Below, one piece after another: positions 55,964 through 64,000 of a stretch of 64,000 nucleotides of DNA. The position numbers and the translations under genes were made by a program. The stretch's first letter is position 1. Each line of letters opens with the position of its first letter. The notes under the pieces are model-generated. The model was not told where the DNA came from, made no database searches, and was given only the letters and a program-made list of their open reading frames with translations. Origin of the DNA: Sphingobacterium bovisgrunnientis. GTDB lineage: Bacteria > Bacteroidota > Bacteroidia > Sphingobacteriales > Sphingobacteriaceae. The stretch spans positions 62,001-126,000 of the forward strand of contig NZ_WUQY01000005.1 in assembly GCF_009829085.1 (NCBI RefSeq). The letters are read 5' to 3'.

Positions 55964-57340
55964 ATGAGAAAAGATTTTGTTTCAGTAGCCTTAATAATAG
56001 GTGGATTAGTGTTTTCTGCGTTAGCAGTGAAAGCGCAAAATCCTATTATTCAGACGATGTATACCGCGGATCCTGCACCACTTGTGTATAATGACACGCT
56101 ACTTTTGTATGTGGGTAGGGATGAAGCTGAAGCACCAAAAAATCATTACCTCATGCGTGAATATCGATTATTTTCAACTACCGATATGGTGAATTGGACA
56201 GATCGTGGTGCAGCTTTGCGTACATCAGAAGTGTCTTGGTCTGTAGGTGATGCAAGTGCAGCTCAAGTTATAGCGCGCAACGGAAAATTCTATTGGTATA
56301 TTTCTACGATGAATAATACACCGGGCAAAGGCGGTGTATCCATTGGGGTATTAGTTGCAGATAATCCAGCTGGTCCATTCACAGATCCACTGGGTAGGGC
56401 ACTTGTCACAAATGATATGACGACGCAAGCAAAGCATTCTTGGGATGATCTTGACCCGTCAGTTTATATTGATGATGATGGACAAGCCTACTTGTTTTGG
56501 GGAAATGGAATGTGTTATTGGGCTAAATTAAATTCGGATATGATTTCTTTAGCGAGTCCAATTCAGGCTATTGACGCAAAAGATAAGAAGGTATTCGGTC
56601 CTGGATTTACAGAAGCTCCATGGGTATACAAAAGAAATGGACAGTACTATATGCATTTCGCTTCAGGTTTTCCAGAGTCCTTGCATTATGCGACAGCGAA
56701 AAATATACAAGGACCTTGGACTTATCAAGAAGAGGTTATGCCATTGGAAAAAGGAAGTAATACGAATCATCCGGGTGTGATTGATTATAAAGGCAATTCT
56801 TACTTCTTTTATCATAATGATGCATTGCCAGGTGGACATAGTTACGCCAGATCTGTTGCAGTGGAACAATTCGTTTACCTGCAAGATGGAAAAATTTCTC
56901 CATTAAAAATGACGGAATCGGGCATTACCAAGCCAGTTGGGGTATTGAATCCTTACCAACGTGTGGAAGCCGAAACAATAGCATTTGCTGAAGGTGTGCA
57001 AGCTTTAGATGATAAAGATAGCGGTGTTGTGATTGCTGGCATTCACGATAATGATTACATAAAAGTTCGTGCTGTTGATTTTGGTTCAAAGGGCGCAACA
57101 AAATTTAAAGTAACTACTTCCAGTCGTTTTCATGGTGGTACAATAGAAATTCGATTGGGAAAAGTAGATGGCGAATTAATAGGAAGTTTAAAAACACCTT
57201 ATACGGGTGAATGGTCTAATTGGGTAAATAGCGAAGTGGAAATCAAAAAGACAATTGGTGTTCAGGATGTTTATTTTGTATTCAAAGGAGGTACGCCTCA
57301 CGAGTTATTTCGATTTGACTATTGGCAATTTCAACACTAG
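55964..57340 (+). CDS. GH43 glycosidase with C-terminal CBM6, copy B
   Basis: A 458-residue exported paralogue of its neighbours (signal ends AVKAQ). Triad motifs intact: TADPAPLVYNDTLLLYV, LDPSVYIDDDGQAYLFWGN and TEAPWVYKRNGQYY. The substrate-facing loop after the first blade differs from A and C (RDEAEAPKNHYLMREYRL in place of the shorter DDIPGYDFYYMTKWRL). The CBM6 begins PYQRVEAETIAFAEG. Differing loops with the same fold suggest differing side-chain specificity. It is 15 bp before copy C. Confidence 0.87.
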   Translation: MRKDFVSVALIIGGLVFSALAVKAQNPIIQTMYTADPAPLVYNDTLLLYVGRDEAEAPKNHYLMREYRLFSTTDMVNWTDRGAALRTSEVSWSVGDASAAQVIARNGKFYWYISTMNNTPGKGGVSIGVLVADNPAGPFTDPLGRALVTNDMTTQAKHSWDDLDPSVYIDDDGQAYLFWGNGMCYWAKLNSDMISLASPIQAIDAKDKKVFGPGFTEAPWVYKRNGQYYMHFASGFPESLHYATAKNIQGPWTYQEEVMPLEKGSNTNHPGVIDYKGNSYFFYHNDALPGGHSYARSVAVEQFVYLQDGKISPLKMTESGITKPVGVLNPYQRVEAETIAFAEGVQALDDKDSGVVIAGIHDNDYIKVRAVDFGSKGATKFKVTTSSRFHGGTIEIRLGKVDGELIGSLKTPYTGEWSNWVNSEVEIKKTIGVQDVYFVFKGGTPHELFRFDYWQFQH

Positions 57341-57355
57341 ATAAAAAATTTTAGA

Positions 57356-58720
57356 ATGAAAAAGAATCTATTCATTTATTTACTATGCATACTAGTAGGG
57401 AATAGCGTATTTGCGCAAAATCCATTTGTTCAGACGAATTATACGGCCGATCCTGCTCCGATGGTTTATAATGATCGAATGTATGTGTACACGACGCACG
57501 ATGAGGATGAATCTACCTGGTTCAATATGAACAATTGGCGCGTATATTCTACCAATGATATGGTCAACTGGACAGATCATGGCGTTATACTATCGTATTC
57601 GGACTTTGAATGGGCAAAGGGTGACGCGTGGGCAGCACAATGTGTCGAGAAAAACGGTAAATTTTATTTGTACATACCAGCTATTTCAAAAGAAAACAAT
57701 AAACCAGCAATAGGCGTGGCGGTTGGCGATAGTCCAATAGGTCCTTTTTATGATGTATTGGGCAAACCATTGGTACAAACAGATTGGGGCGACATCGATC
57801 CTACAGTTTTTATTGATGATGATGGTCAAGCGCATATGTATTGGGGAAATCCAGATTTGAAATATGTGAAATTGAATGAAGACATGATTTCTTTTTCTGG
57901 AAATGTTGTAAACGTTCCTATGGTAGAAAAGTCATTTGGAAAACGTGAAGGTGACCCCAAAAGACCAACAGAATATGAAGAAGGTCCTTGGCTTTACAAA
58001 CGCAATAGTCTGTATTATCTATTTTGGCCCGGAGGTCCTTTGCCTGAATTTATCGGCTATTCAACAAGTAAAAGTCCACAAGGCCCTTGGGAATATGGTG
58101 GAGTAGTCATGGCACGTGAGGGCGGCTCTTTTACGAATCATCCTGGTGTCATTGATTTCAGAGGTAAAACGTACTTTTTTTATCATAATGCAGCGTTACC
58201 AGGTGGCACAGGCTTTACGCGTTCTGTTGCTGTAGAAGAATTGAAATTCAATAAAGATGGCAGCATATCACCTATTAAAATGACCGAAGGAATTGTAAAA
58301 CCATTGGCTACGGTCAATCCATATGAAGTTAATCAAGCGGAAACTATTTCTTTTTCAAAAGGAGTAAAATCATTTCAAAATAAAAAGGTAGGTGTTTTTG
58401 TTAAAGCAATAAAGAAAGAAGCATACACTTCTATAAAAAATGTGGATTTTGGAAATAAAGGAGCAAATTCAATTTTTGCTCGTGTTGGAACAACACACAA
58501 TGGTGGAGTTACATTAGAAGTTCGATCTGCTGCTGTTGATGGTGCTTTATTAGGTACCATAAAGGTTCCGATGACAGGTGGTGACGACAGATGGCAAACG
58601 GTGGAAGTTAAGTTAGATAATGTAGTTACAGGCATTCATGATTTGTACTTTGTAGCCAAGGGAAATGCGCCATCTAATATTTTATTTTTTGATTATTGGA
58701 AATTTGGGAAAGCCCAATAG
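57356..58720 (+). CDS. GH43 glycosidase with C-terminal CBM6, copy C
   Basis: A 454-residue exported paralogue (signal ends SVFAQ). Triad motifs: [39 protein letters not shown] and [17 protein letters not shown]. The C-terminal CBM6 is more diverged: the usual RVEAET at its start reads VNQAET, and the GGYIKVR block reads [12 protein letters not shown], so its binding site may have changed or been lost. Together with A and B it forms a tandem triplication, spaced 6 and 15 bp. Confidence 0.87.
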   Translation: MKKNLFIYLLCILVGNSVFAQNPFVQTNYTADPAPMVYNDRMYVYTTHDEDESTWFNMNNWRVYSTNDMVNWTDHGVILSYSDFEWAKGDAWAAQCVEKNGKFYLYIPAISKENNKPAIGVAVGDSPIGPFYDVLGKPLVQTDWGDIDPTVFIDDDGQAHMYWGNPDLKYVKLNEDMISFSGNVVNVPMVEKSFGKREGDPKRPTEYEEGPWLYKRNSLYYLFWPGGPLPEFIGYSTSKSPQGPWEYGGVVMAREGGSFTNHPGVIDFRGKTYFFYHNAALPGGTGFTRSVAVEELKFNKDGSISPIKMTEGIVKPLATVNPYEVNQAETISFSKGVKSFQNKKVGVFVKAIKKEAYTSIKNVDFGNKGANSIFARVGTTHNGGVTLEVRSAAVDGALLGTIKVPMTGGDDRWQTVEVKLDNVVTGIHDLYFVAKGNAPSNILFFDYWKFGKAQ

Positions 58721-58735
58721 AAATTTAATCACGCT

Positions 58736-60598
58736 ATGAAAAACCTTTGTCTCGTTTTATTTCTTTTTGGTATAGCACTGCAAGCTATAGCTGAGGTACG
58801 ACTTCCGTCGATGATCAGCGATAAAATGGTATTGCAGCGTGATACAAAACTCAAAATTTGGGGCTGGGCAAATCCTCAAGAAAAAGTGACTGTTCGTTTC
58901 GGTGGAAAATATTTCTATACAGAAGCAACTAATGATGGCAAATGGTTTGTAGAGTTACCGGCACAGCCTGCGGGAGGGCCACATGTTATTGAGGTCAATG
59001 AGATAATCATTCGCGATGTCTTGTTTGGTGATGTGTGGCTTTGTTCGGGACAGTCCAATATGGAAACACCTATTGAGCGATTGCTTGAAAAATATCCAGA
59101 GATAAATGTGTCAAATAACCACATGATTCGATATTTCAAAGTACCGACACAAAACACAATTTTGGCAAAGCAAGAGAATATTCCCAATGGAAGCAAATGG
59201 TTTTCGGGTGTTGCTTCCGAAGCGATTAACTGGACTGCGTTAGCGTATTTCTATGCGCACGAAGCTTATAACCATACAAAAGTTCCTCAAGGAATGTTGG
59301 TGTCTAGTTTAGGAGGATCGGCAATCGAAAGTTGGATTAGTCAAGAGAATTTGAAGGGATTTTCAGCATTAACGTTTGATTTTGAGGCTTTGGATAGCAT
59401 CAAATATTATGAAAGAGATCAAGGTATGCCGCAATGGATTGCCAATGATTATAACGATCAGTCATGGTCAATAGCCAAAATTCCGGGCACTTGGCGCGAG
59501 CAAGGAATCCGGAATAGGGGTGTTGTTTATTACAGAAAAAGTGTACATATCGCAGCTGAGAAGGCGGGTCGAAACGGTAAAATTTATTTGGGCACGTTGA
59601 CTGATAGCGATTCAGTATTTATCAATGGCAAGTTTGTAGGCAGTACAGGGTATCAATATCCTCCGCGCAAGTATAATATTCCAAGTGGACTGTTAAAATC
59701 GGGTGAAAATACGGTTGTGGTGCGGCTTCGATCTAATGGCGGGAATGGAGAATTCGTTGCAGATAAGGATTATAAGATACAAGTAGATGATTTCATAGCG
59801 GATTTGAAGGGCGAATGGAAATACAAAGTCGCGGTTGATTTGAACAAAGCTTCGCAATTGCGATCAAAAGTCACAAATATGCGAACAGCTGGTTCTGGAT
59901 TGTTCAATGGTATGATTTATCCATTAAAAGATTACGCTGTAAAAGGAGTGATTTGGTATCAAGGCGAATCAAATGCGGGCAATGCACAATCCTATGAACG
60001 TTTCATGGAATTGCTCGTGTCGAATTGGAGAAATTTGCATAACAATGCGCAATTGCCATTTCTGTTTGTTCAACTACCAAATTTCATGCAAGTGAGAGAT
60101 CAACCTACGGATTCTGGTTGGGCAAGAATTCGCGATGCTCAATTTAAAATATCTAAGCGAATTCCAAACACATTTTTGGCTGTGACATATGATACTGGCG
60201 AATGGAACGATATTCACCCATTAAATAAAAAGGATATAGCCAAAAGACTATTTCTTGGGGCACGTGACATAATTTTTAATGAAAAGCTAGTGAGTTCAGG
60301 TCCAGTATATCAAAATTATCGTGTAGTAAATGACAAAATTGAAATAGCATTTGAGGAGAATGGAAGTAAATTAAAAGCTAAGGAAAACCAAAAACTAAAA
60401 TATTTTGCAATTGCAGGAGAAGACAAAAAGTTTTTTTGGGCACGAGCGGAAATCAAGGGAAATAAAATTATTGTGAGTCACCCAGATATTAAGCAACCCA
60501 AAGCCGTTCGCTATGCGTGGGCGGATAATCCACATGATGCCAACTTAATAAATCAAAATGGTTTATTGGCATCTCCATTTAGAACTGATGATTGGTAA
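58736..60598 (+). CDS. SGNH acetylesterase (sialate O-acetylesterase-like, CE20-type)
   Basis: A 620-residue exported esterase (signal ends AIAEV). An N-terminal beta-sandwich (about 20-100) precedes the SGNH domain: LCSGQSNMETP (nucleophile Ser), VSSLGGSAIESW (Gly block), IWYQGESNAG (Asn block) and WNDIHPLNK (Asp/His). Between the Gly and Asn blocks a galactose-binding-like jelly roll is inserted (about 240-360; PGTWREQGIRNRGVVYYRKS, DSDSVFINGKFVG). Proteins of this architecture are annotated sialate acetylesterases, but xylan-locus members deacetylate xylo- or xyloglucan oligosaccharides. A complement to the CE6-like enzyme at 11158-11991 is inferred. Confidence 0.85.
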   Translation: MKNLCLVLFLFGIALQAIAEVRLPSMISDKMVLQRDTKLKIWGWANPQEKVTVRFGGKYFYTEATNDGKWFVELPAQPAGGPHVIEVNEIIIRDVLFGDVWLCSGQSNMETPIERLLEKYPEINVSNNHMIRYFKVPTQNTILAKQENIPNGSKWFSGVASEAINWTALAYFYAHEAYNHTKVPQGMLVSSLGGSAIESWISQENLKGFSALTFDFEALDSIKYYERDQGMPQWIANDYNDQSWSIAKIPGTWREQGIRNRGVVYYRKSVHIAAEKAGRNGKIYLGTLTDSDSVFINGKFVGSTGYQYPPRKYNIPSGLLKSGENTVVVRLRSNGGNGEFVADKDYKIQVDDFIADLKGEWKYKVAVDLNKASQLRSKVTNMRTAGSGLFNGMIYPLKDYAVKGVIWYQGESNAGNAQSYERFMELLVSNWRNLHNNAQLPFLFVQLPNFMQVRDQPTDSGWARIRDAQFKISKRIPNTFLAVTYDTGEWNDIHPLNKKDIAKRLFLGARDIIFNEKLVSSGPVYQNYRVVNDKIEIAFEENGSKLKAKENQKLKYFAIAGEDKKFFWARAEIKGNKIIVSHPDIKQPKAVRYAWADNPHDANLINQNGLLASPFRTDDW

Positions 60599-60618
60599 TT
60601 ACCAGTATTTAATATATT

Positions 60619-62712
60619 ATGAAAAGATACACACATACATTTAAAAAGAAAATGGCTCTTGTGATAGGCACGACATTCGCAATGTTGTCAGCTAGCTATG
60701 CACAAGCGCCAACTACACAGCCCAAACCTAGTAAAACGACTAAGTTTGTGCATCAAGCAGCAGGTAATCCATATTTGCCATTGTGGGAACATTTGCCAGA
60801 TGGTGAACCACGCGTGTTTGAAGATCCGGATCGACCAGGTAAATTCAGAGCGTATATCATTGGTTCGCATGATTTGCGTCTAACCAGCTATTGTGGTCCA
60901 GACATCAGGATGTGGTCAGCACCTGTTGAAGATTTGTCCAGTTGGCGCGACGAAGGTGCAATTTTTACATACCAAATAGATGGTAAATGGGATGTGATGT
61001 ACGCGCCTGATTTAGTGGAAGTGAAACGTAGAAATGGTATGAAGGAATACTACCTGTATCCACACAGTAGAGGCCCAAATAGAGAGGCGATGGTTGCAAA
61101 AAGTCATCGTCCAGATGGACCATTTAAGCCGATCAACCTTACAGAAGATGGTAAGCGTACGCTACCTGGATCTATTCTTGGATTTGACCCAGCTGTTTAT
61201 ATCGAGCAAATTGATGATCCAAAAGATCCAGATTACGAAATCGGATTTAGGGCTTATGCCTATTGGGGATTCCAACGTTCATTAGCTGCTGAATTGGATC
61301 AAAATACGATGTACTCACTTCGTCCAGGAAAAAAAATAATAGATAGATTCATTCCAGCAAGTGCGCGTTACGGTGTATTGCGTGATCCTGAAGGGACTAC
61401 TTATCCACATATTTTATCTGGTGAAGATTTAGGTTCATTCAACTTTTTTGAGGCATCATCTATACGTAAGGTCGGTAATAAATTCGTTTCGGTATACAGT
61501 GGTTATTCTGGTCCTGAATATGGTATGGGAAGTTCAAACTCTACATTACGTTATTTAGTAGGAGATTCTCCACTTGGACCTTGGAAAAGTGGTGGTGTTT
61601 TGGTGGACTCAAGAGGCCCAGTTTTGAGTGAAGATGGTACTAGTCTAGTAGGGACGAACGGAGGGCATAATACGCACGGAAGTATTGAATTGATCAATGG
61701 ACAATGGTATGCTTTCTACCATAGACCTCCTCGTAATTTTGGATTTGCGCGTCAAGCAGTAGTAGCTCCAGTAAAAATTGAATGGGATGAAAAATCTGTA
61801 GCAGATGGTGGAACTGTACGCATCCGCGCATTTGATCCGTATGGTGAAAATAGTATTTGGACTGCAAAAGACAGTAAAGGTAATGAGTATAAAGGTGCTG
61901 AAGTGACTTCCGAAGGTTTTCATTTCTACGGCTTGGATCCATATCAATATTATTCGGCAGGATATGCGAGTTATTTATCTGACGTAGGTGCTCAACAAGA
62001 TTCTTGGGATATTTGGGACAATCATATGCCTGTTCATGCTAAAAATGGTCTTATTCTTGGTTACAAATATTTTGGTTTTGGCGGTTTAGCAAAAGATCAA
62101 TATGGTTTGAAAGCTTTCAAGGGAACGCAAAAAGGAAATAATACAGCTATTAATTTGTTCTTAATTCCTAAAAGTAAAAATTCATTTAAAGTCAGCATTT
62201 GGTTAGATGGTCCATGGGCAAATGCTACTTGGAAAGGTACAAAGATTGGGGAAGTCGTAGTTCCTGCTAATGCAAGTGGAACAGAACAAAAATTTACCGT
62301 AAATGTGTCTAAATATGTAGATCATTTAGAAAAGAAGAACGCTATATTTTTGGTGACCGAAGGAGAAGATGGTGAAGTTTTATATGAATTGAGTGGATTA
62401 GGATTTAGCGCTAAAAATAAACCATTGAACAGACCTAAAGTACCTCAAATTAATATATTGGTTAATGGTAAACCAATAGAACTTCCTAAAACTCCAGTGC
62501 GTTCGACAGACCAAAACGGTATTGTTGGTTACGATTTGTATGAAGCTAAATATGATGAAAAGTTAAGTGCTTTACCAAAGGTTACTGCTTCATCGGATAC
62601 GAAAAGTGTAAAGGTATCCATTACACAAGCAAAATCGTTGCAAGAGCCATCGGTTGTGAAGTTTGATCATAATGGTGTCGTAAAAACATATCATGTAAAG
62701 TTTGCTCAATAA
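60619..62712 (+). CDS. GH43-type propeller glycosidase with long C-terminal region
   Basis: A 697-residue exported protein (signal ends ASYAQ). Residues 45-410 form a GH43/62-like propeller: PRVFEDPDRPGKFRAYI (base Asp), LGFDPAVYIEQIDDP (second Asp), NFFEASSIRKVGNKFVSVY (acid Glu) and GTNGGHNTHGSIELINGQWY. The C-terminal 280 residues include a CBM-like beta-sandwich (about 470-580; FKVSIWLDGPWANATW) and a final small beta-domain not recognised. It is not close to the three GH43-CBM6 paralogues, so it probably cleaves a different linkage. Last gene before a strong terminator. Confidence 0.8.
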   Translation: MKRYTHTFKKKMALVIGTTFAMLSASYAQAPTTQPKPSKTTKFVHQAAGNPYLPLWEHLPDGEPRVFEDPDRPGKFRAYIIGSHDLRLTSYCGPDIRMWSAPVEDLSSWRDEGAIFTYQIDGKWDVMYAPDLVEVKRRNGMKEYYLYPHSRGPNREAMVAKSHRPDGPFKPINLTEDGKRTLPGSILGFDPAVYIEQIDDPKDPDYEIGFRAYAYWGFQRSLAAELDQNTMYSLRPGKKIIDRFIPASARYGVLRDPEGTTYPHILSGEDLGSFNFFEASSIRKVGNKFVSVYSGYSGPEYGMGSSNSTLRYLVGDSPLGPWKSGGVLVDSRGPVLSEDGTSLVGTNGGHNTHGSIELINGQWYAFYHRPPRNFGFARQAVVAPVKIEWDEKSVADGGTVRIRAFDPYGENSIWTAKDSKGNEYKGAEVTSEGFHFYGLDPYQYYSAGYASYLSDVGAQQDSWDIWDNHMPVHAKNGLILGYKYFGFGGLAKDQYGLKAFKGTQKGNNTAINLFLIPKSKNSFKVSIWLDGPWANATWKGTKIGEVVVPANASGTEQKFTVNVSKYVDHLEKKNAIFLVTEGEDGEVLYELSGLGFSAKNKPLNRPKVPQINILVNGKPIELPKTPVRSTDQNGIVGYDLYEAKYDEKLSALPKVTASSDTKSVKVSITQAKSLQEPSVVKFDHNGVVKTYHVKFAQ

Positions 62713-62740
62713 TTAGGTAATATATTGTATCGTGAAGGTT

Positions 62741-62784
62741 GAGGGGATTTATTTGCGCAAGCAAATATTCCCCTCTCTTCTTTT
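62741..62784 (+). terminator. Terminator after the GH43 cluster
   Basis: GAGGGGATTTATTTGC (62741-62756) pairs with GCAAATATTCCCCTC (62761-62775) around a GCAA tetraloop with one bulge, followed by TCTTCTTTT. It isolates the GH115 gene from the cluster. Confidence 0.8.
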
Positions 62785-62843
62785 ATAGACAAAAACGTTT
62801 TATTAAAACGTAAATGTTGGATTTGAGCTATCAAATCCATTTT

Positions 62844-62909
62844 TTAAACATTTTTATTCTTAAATAATACATATGTACCATTAGCTATTTTATTTGACTG
62901 GTACTTTTA
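62844..62909 (+). promoter_or_regulatory. Promoter and weaker in-phase operator of the GH115 gene
   Basis: The 66-bp frame used at the susC promoters is repeated here: it opens TTAAACATTTTTATTCTTA (distal repeat AACATTTTT against GACATTCTT), has TACATATGT at the proximal position (62868-62876; ACAT and the last T shared) and ends with TACTTTTA (62902-62909), one base from TAnnTTTG. Unlike the site before the transaldolase gene it does not overlap a terminator. Predicted start of transcription near 62916, 64 bases before the GTG. Confidence 0.45.
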
Positions 62910-62979
62910 CAGTATAAACAAAGCAGGATTGCTGTAACCTTTTATAAACTGAATTTTAAAACAAACTTAATTTCCGTAG

Positions 62980-64000
62980 TGATCAATCTGAAATATACAT
63001 TTCTATTTTGTTTGGCATTTTTTTATACAACGATAAATGCACAAACTCAATTTACGAAACAATTCATTTACACTAAATCCGAGACAGGATTTTTCCAAGT
63101 AGTGGATAAAGGAATTCCTTTGCCAATTATTTACGATGAAAAAGACTGGAAAGGTGTGGTAAGAGCGATTCGTAATTTAGAAGTAGATTTTGAGAATGTA
63201 ACTACGCATAAGCCGAAAAATAAGAGTGCAAAAAAGACTATTATCATCGGAACAATTGGTCATTCAAAACATATTGATCAAATCATAAAATCAAAAAAAA
63301 TTAACACCCAAGACCTTACTGGCAAGAACGAAAAATTCATAATTCAATTAATTGCTAATCCTATAGCAGGAGTTGATTCGGCTTTGGTGATTGCTGGAAG
63401 TGACAAACGCGGAACTATTTATGGTGTTTACGAATTGTCGAAGCAGATTGGTGTATCACCTTGGTACTATTGGGCGGATATTCCTGTTGAAAAACAAAGT
63501 AATATCTACTTCAAACCGGGGATGTACACTGACAATGAACCAGCGGTAAAATATCGTGGTATTTTCTTAAACGATGAATACCCTGCTTTAACACGTTGGG
63601 CGAACCACACTTTTGGGGGTTACAATAGTAAATTCTATGAAAAAGTATTTGAACTCATCCTTCGGTTAAAAGGTAATTTTCTGTGGCCAGCGATGTGGGG
63701 CAGTGCTTTTTATGATGATGATAAACTAAATGGCGCATTAGCAGATGAAATGGGCATTGTGATGAGTACATCACATCACGAACCTCTAGCTCGAGCACAA
63801 GATGAATGGAAACGATTTGGAAATAAAGGTGCTTGGGATTACAGTACGAATGAAAAAGCATTGCGTGACTTTTGGAAAGGTGGCGTAGAAAGAGCCAAAG
63901 ATTGGGAAACAATCTATACTATAGCCATGCGCGGAGATGGGGATGAGCCGATGAGCGAAGAGCAAAATGTATCGCTATTGGAAAAAATTGTCAAAGACCA
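62980..64000 (+). CDS. GH115 alpha-glucuronidase, 3' end outside window
   Basis: About 340 N-terminal residues of an exported enzyme, open to the right edge. GTG at 62980 is taken as start because it begins a signal peptide (INLKYTFLFCLAFFYTTINA, then QTQFTKQF) and an in-frame stop lies at 62935-62937. GH115 hallmarks: the N-terminal domain with KKTIIIGTIGHS and RGTIYGVYELSKQIGVSPWYY, then the barrel start VKYRGIFLNDEYPAL, TRWANHTFGGYNSKFYEKVF, GNFLWPAMWGSAFYDDD, MSTSHHEPLARAQDEW and IAMRGDGDEPMS. GH115 removes (4-O-methyl-)glucuronic acid from xylan, including internal residues. It has its own promoter and a possible operator of the locus regulon. Confidence 0.93.

Overview
The window looks like chromosomal DNA from a low-GC Bacteroidetes, most likely a member of the Sphingobacteriaceae. 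The reasons are multiple SusC/SusD pairs, lipoprotein signals ending in a Cys, Bacteroidetes-type promoters (TAnnTTTG at -7), a DUF4290 gene next to murA, and UvrD/PcrA, DinB and VanX-type proteins typical of that group. I see no rRNA, tRNA, CRISPR array, insertion sequence or prophage.

Region 1 (1-11.1 kb) is housekeeping: the 3' part of a dihydroorotase, an LD-carboxypeptidase, an M14 carboxypeptidase lipoprotein, a DinB/YfiT protein, a D-Ala-D-Ala dipeptidase, a PcrA/UvrD helicase, a DUF4290 protein with an Asn-rich tail, MurA (Asp replaces the catalytic Cys), a YceI-domain lipoprotein and an HxlR regulator.

Region 2 (11.1-64 kb and beyond) is one very large xylan utilisation locus. On the minus strand lie two tandem paralogous copies of one six-gene transcription unit: long SusC, SusD, short SusC, SusD, DUF1735 surface lipoprotein, GH10 protein. 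This is the core order of the Bacteroidetes xylan utilisation system. The copy nearer the housekeeping genes (12.1-25.1 kb) ends in a GH10 xylanase with both catalytic glutamates and CBM-like inserts, followed by a CE6-type acetylesterase. The other copy (25.7-38.3 kb) ends in a GH10 homologue in which the acid/base Glu is Gln and the nucleophile Glu is Ala, so it is very probably a binding protein.

On the plus strand a hybrid two-component sensor/AraC regulator is followed by a xylose and pentose-phosphate operon (transaldolase/FSA, split transketolase, double CE1 esterase, GH95, xylB, xylA). Next comes a debranching cluster (four GH43 enzymes, a SASA/CE20-like esterase, a GH43-type protein) and then a truncated GH115 alpha-glucuronidase. 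Together these would cut, bind, import and debranch acetylated, feruloylated glucuronoarabinoxylan and send xylose into the pentose phosphate pathway.

Regulation: both long-susC promoters share an almost identical operator, AAGAATGTC repeated directly at 21-bp spacing, at the same distance from a TAGCTTTG -7 box. Weaker sites in the same 66-bp phase precede the transaldolase-xylA operon and the GH115 gene. This predicts one regulon under the single sensor/regulator in the window.
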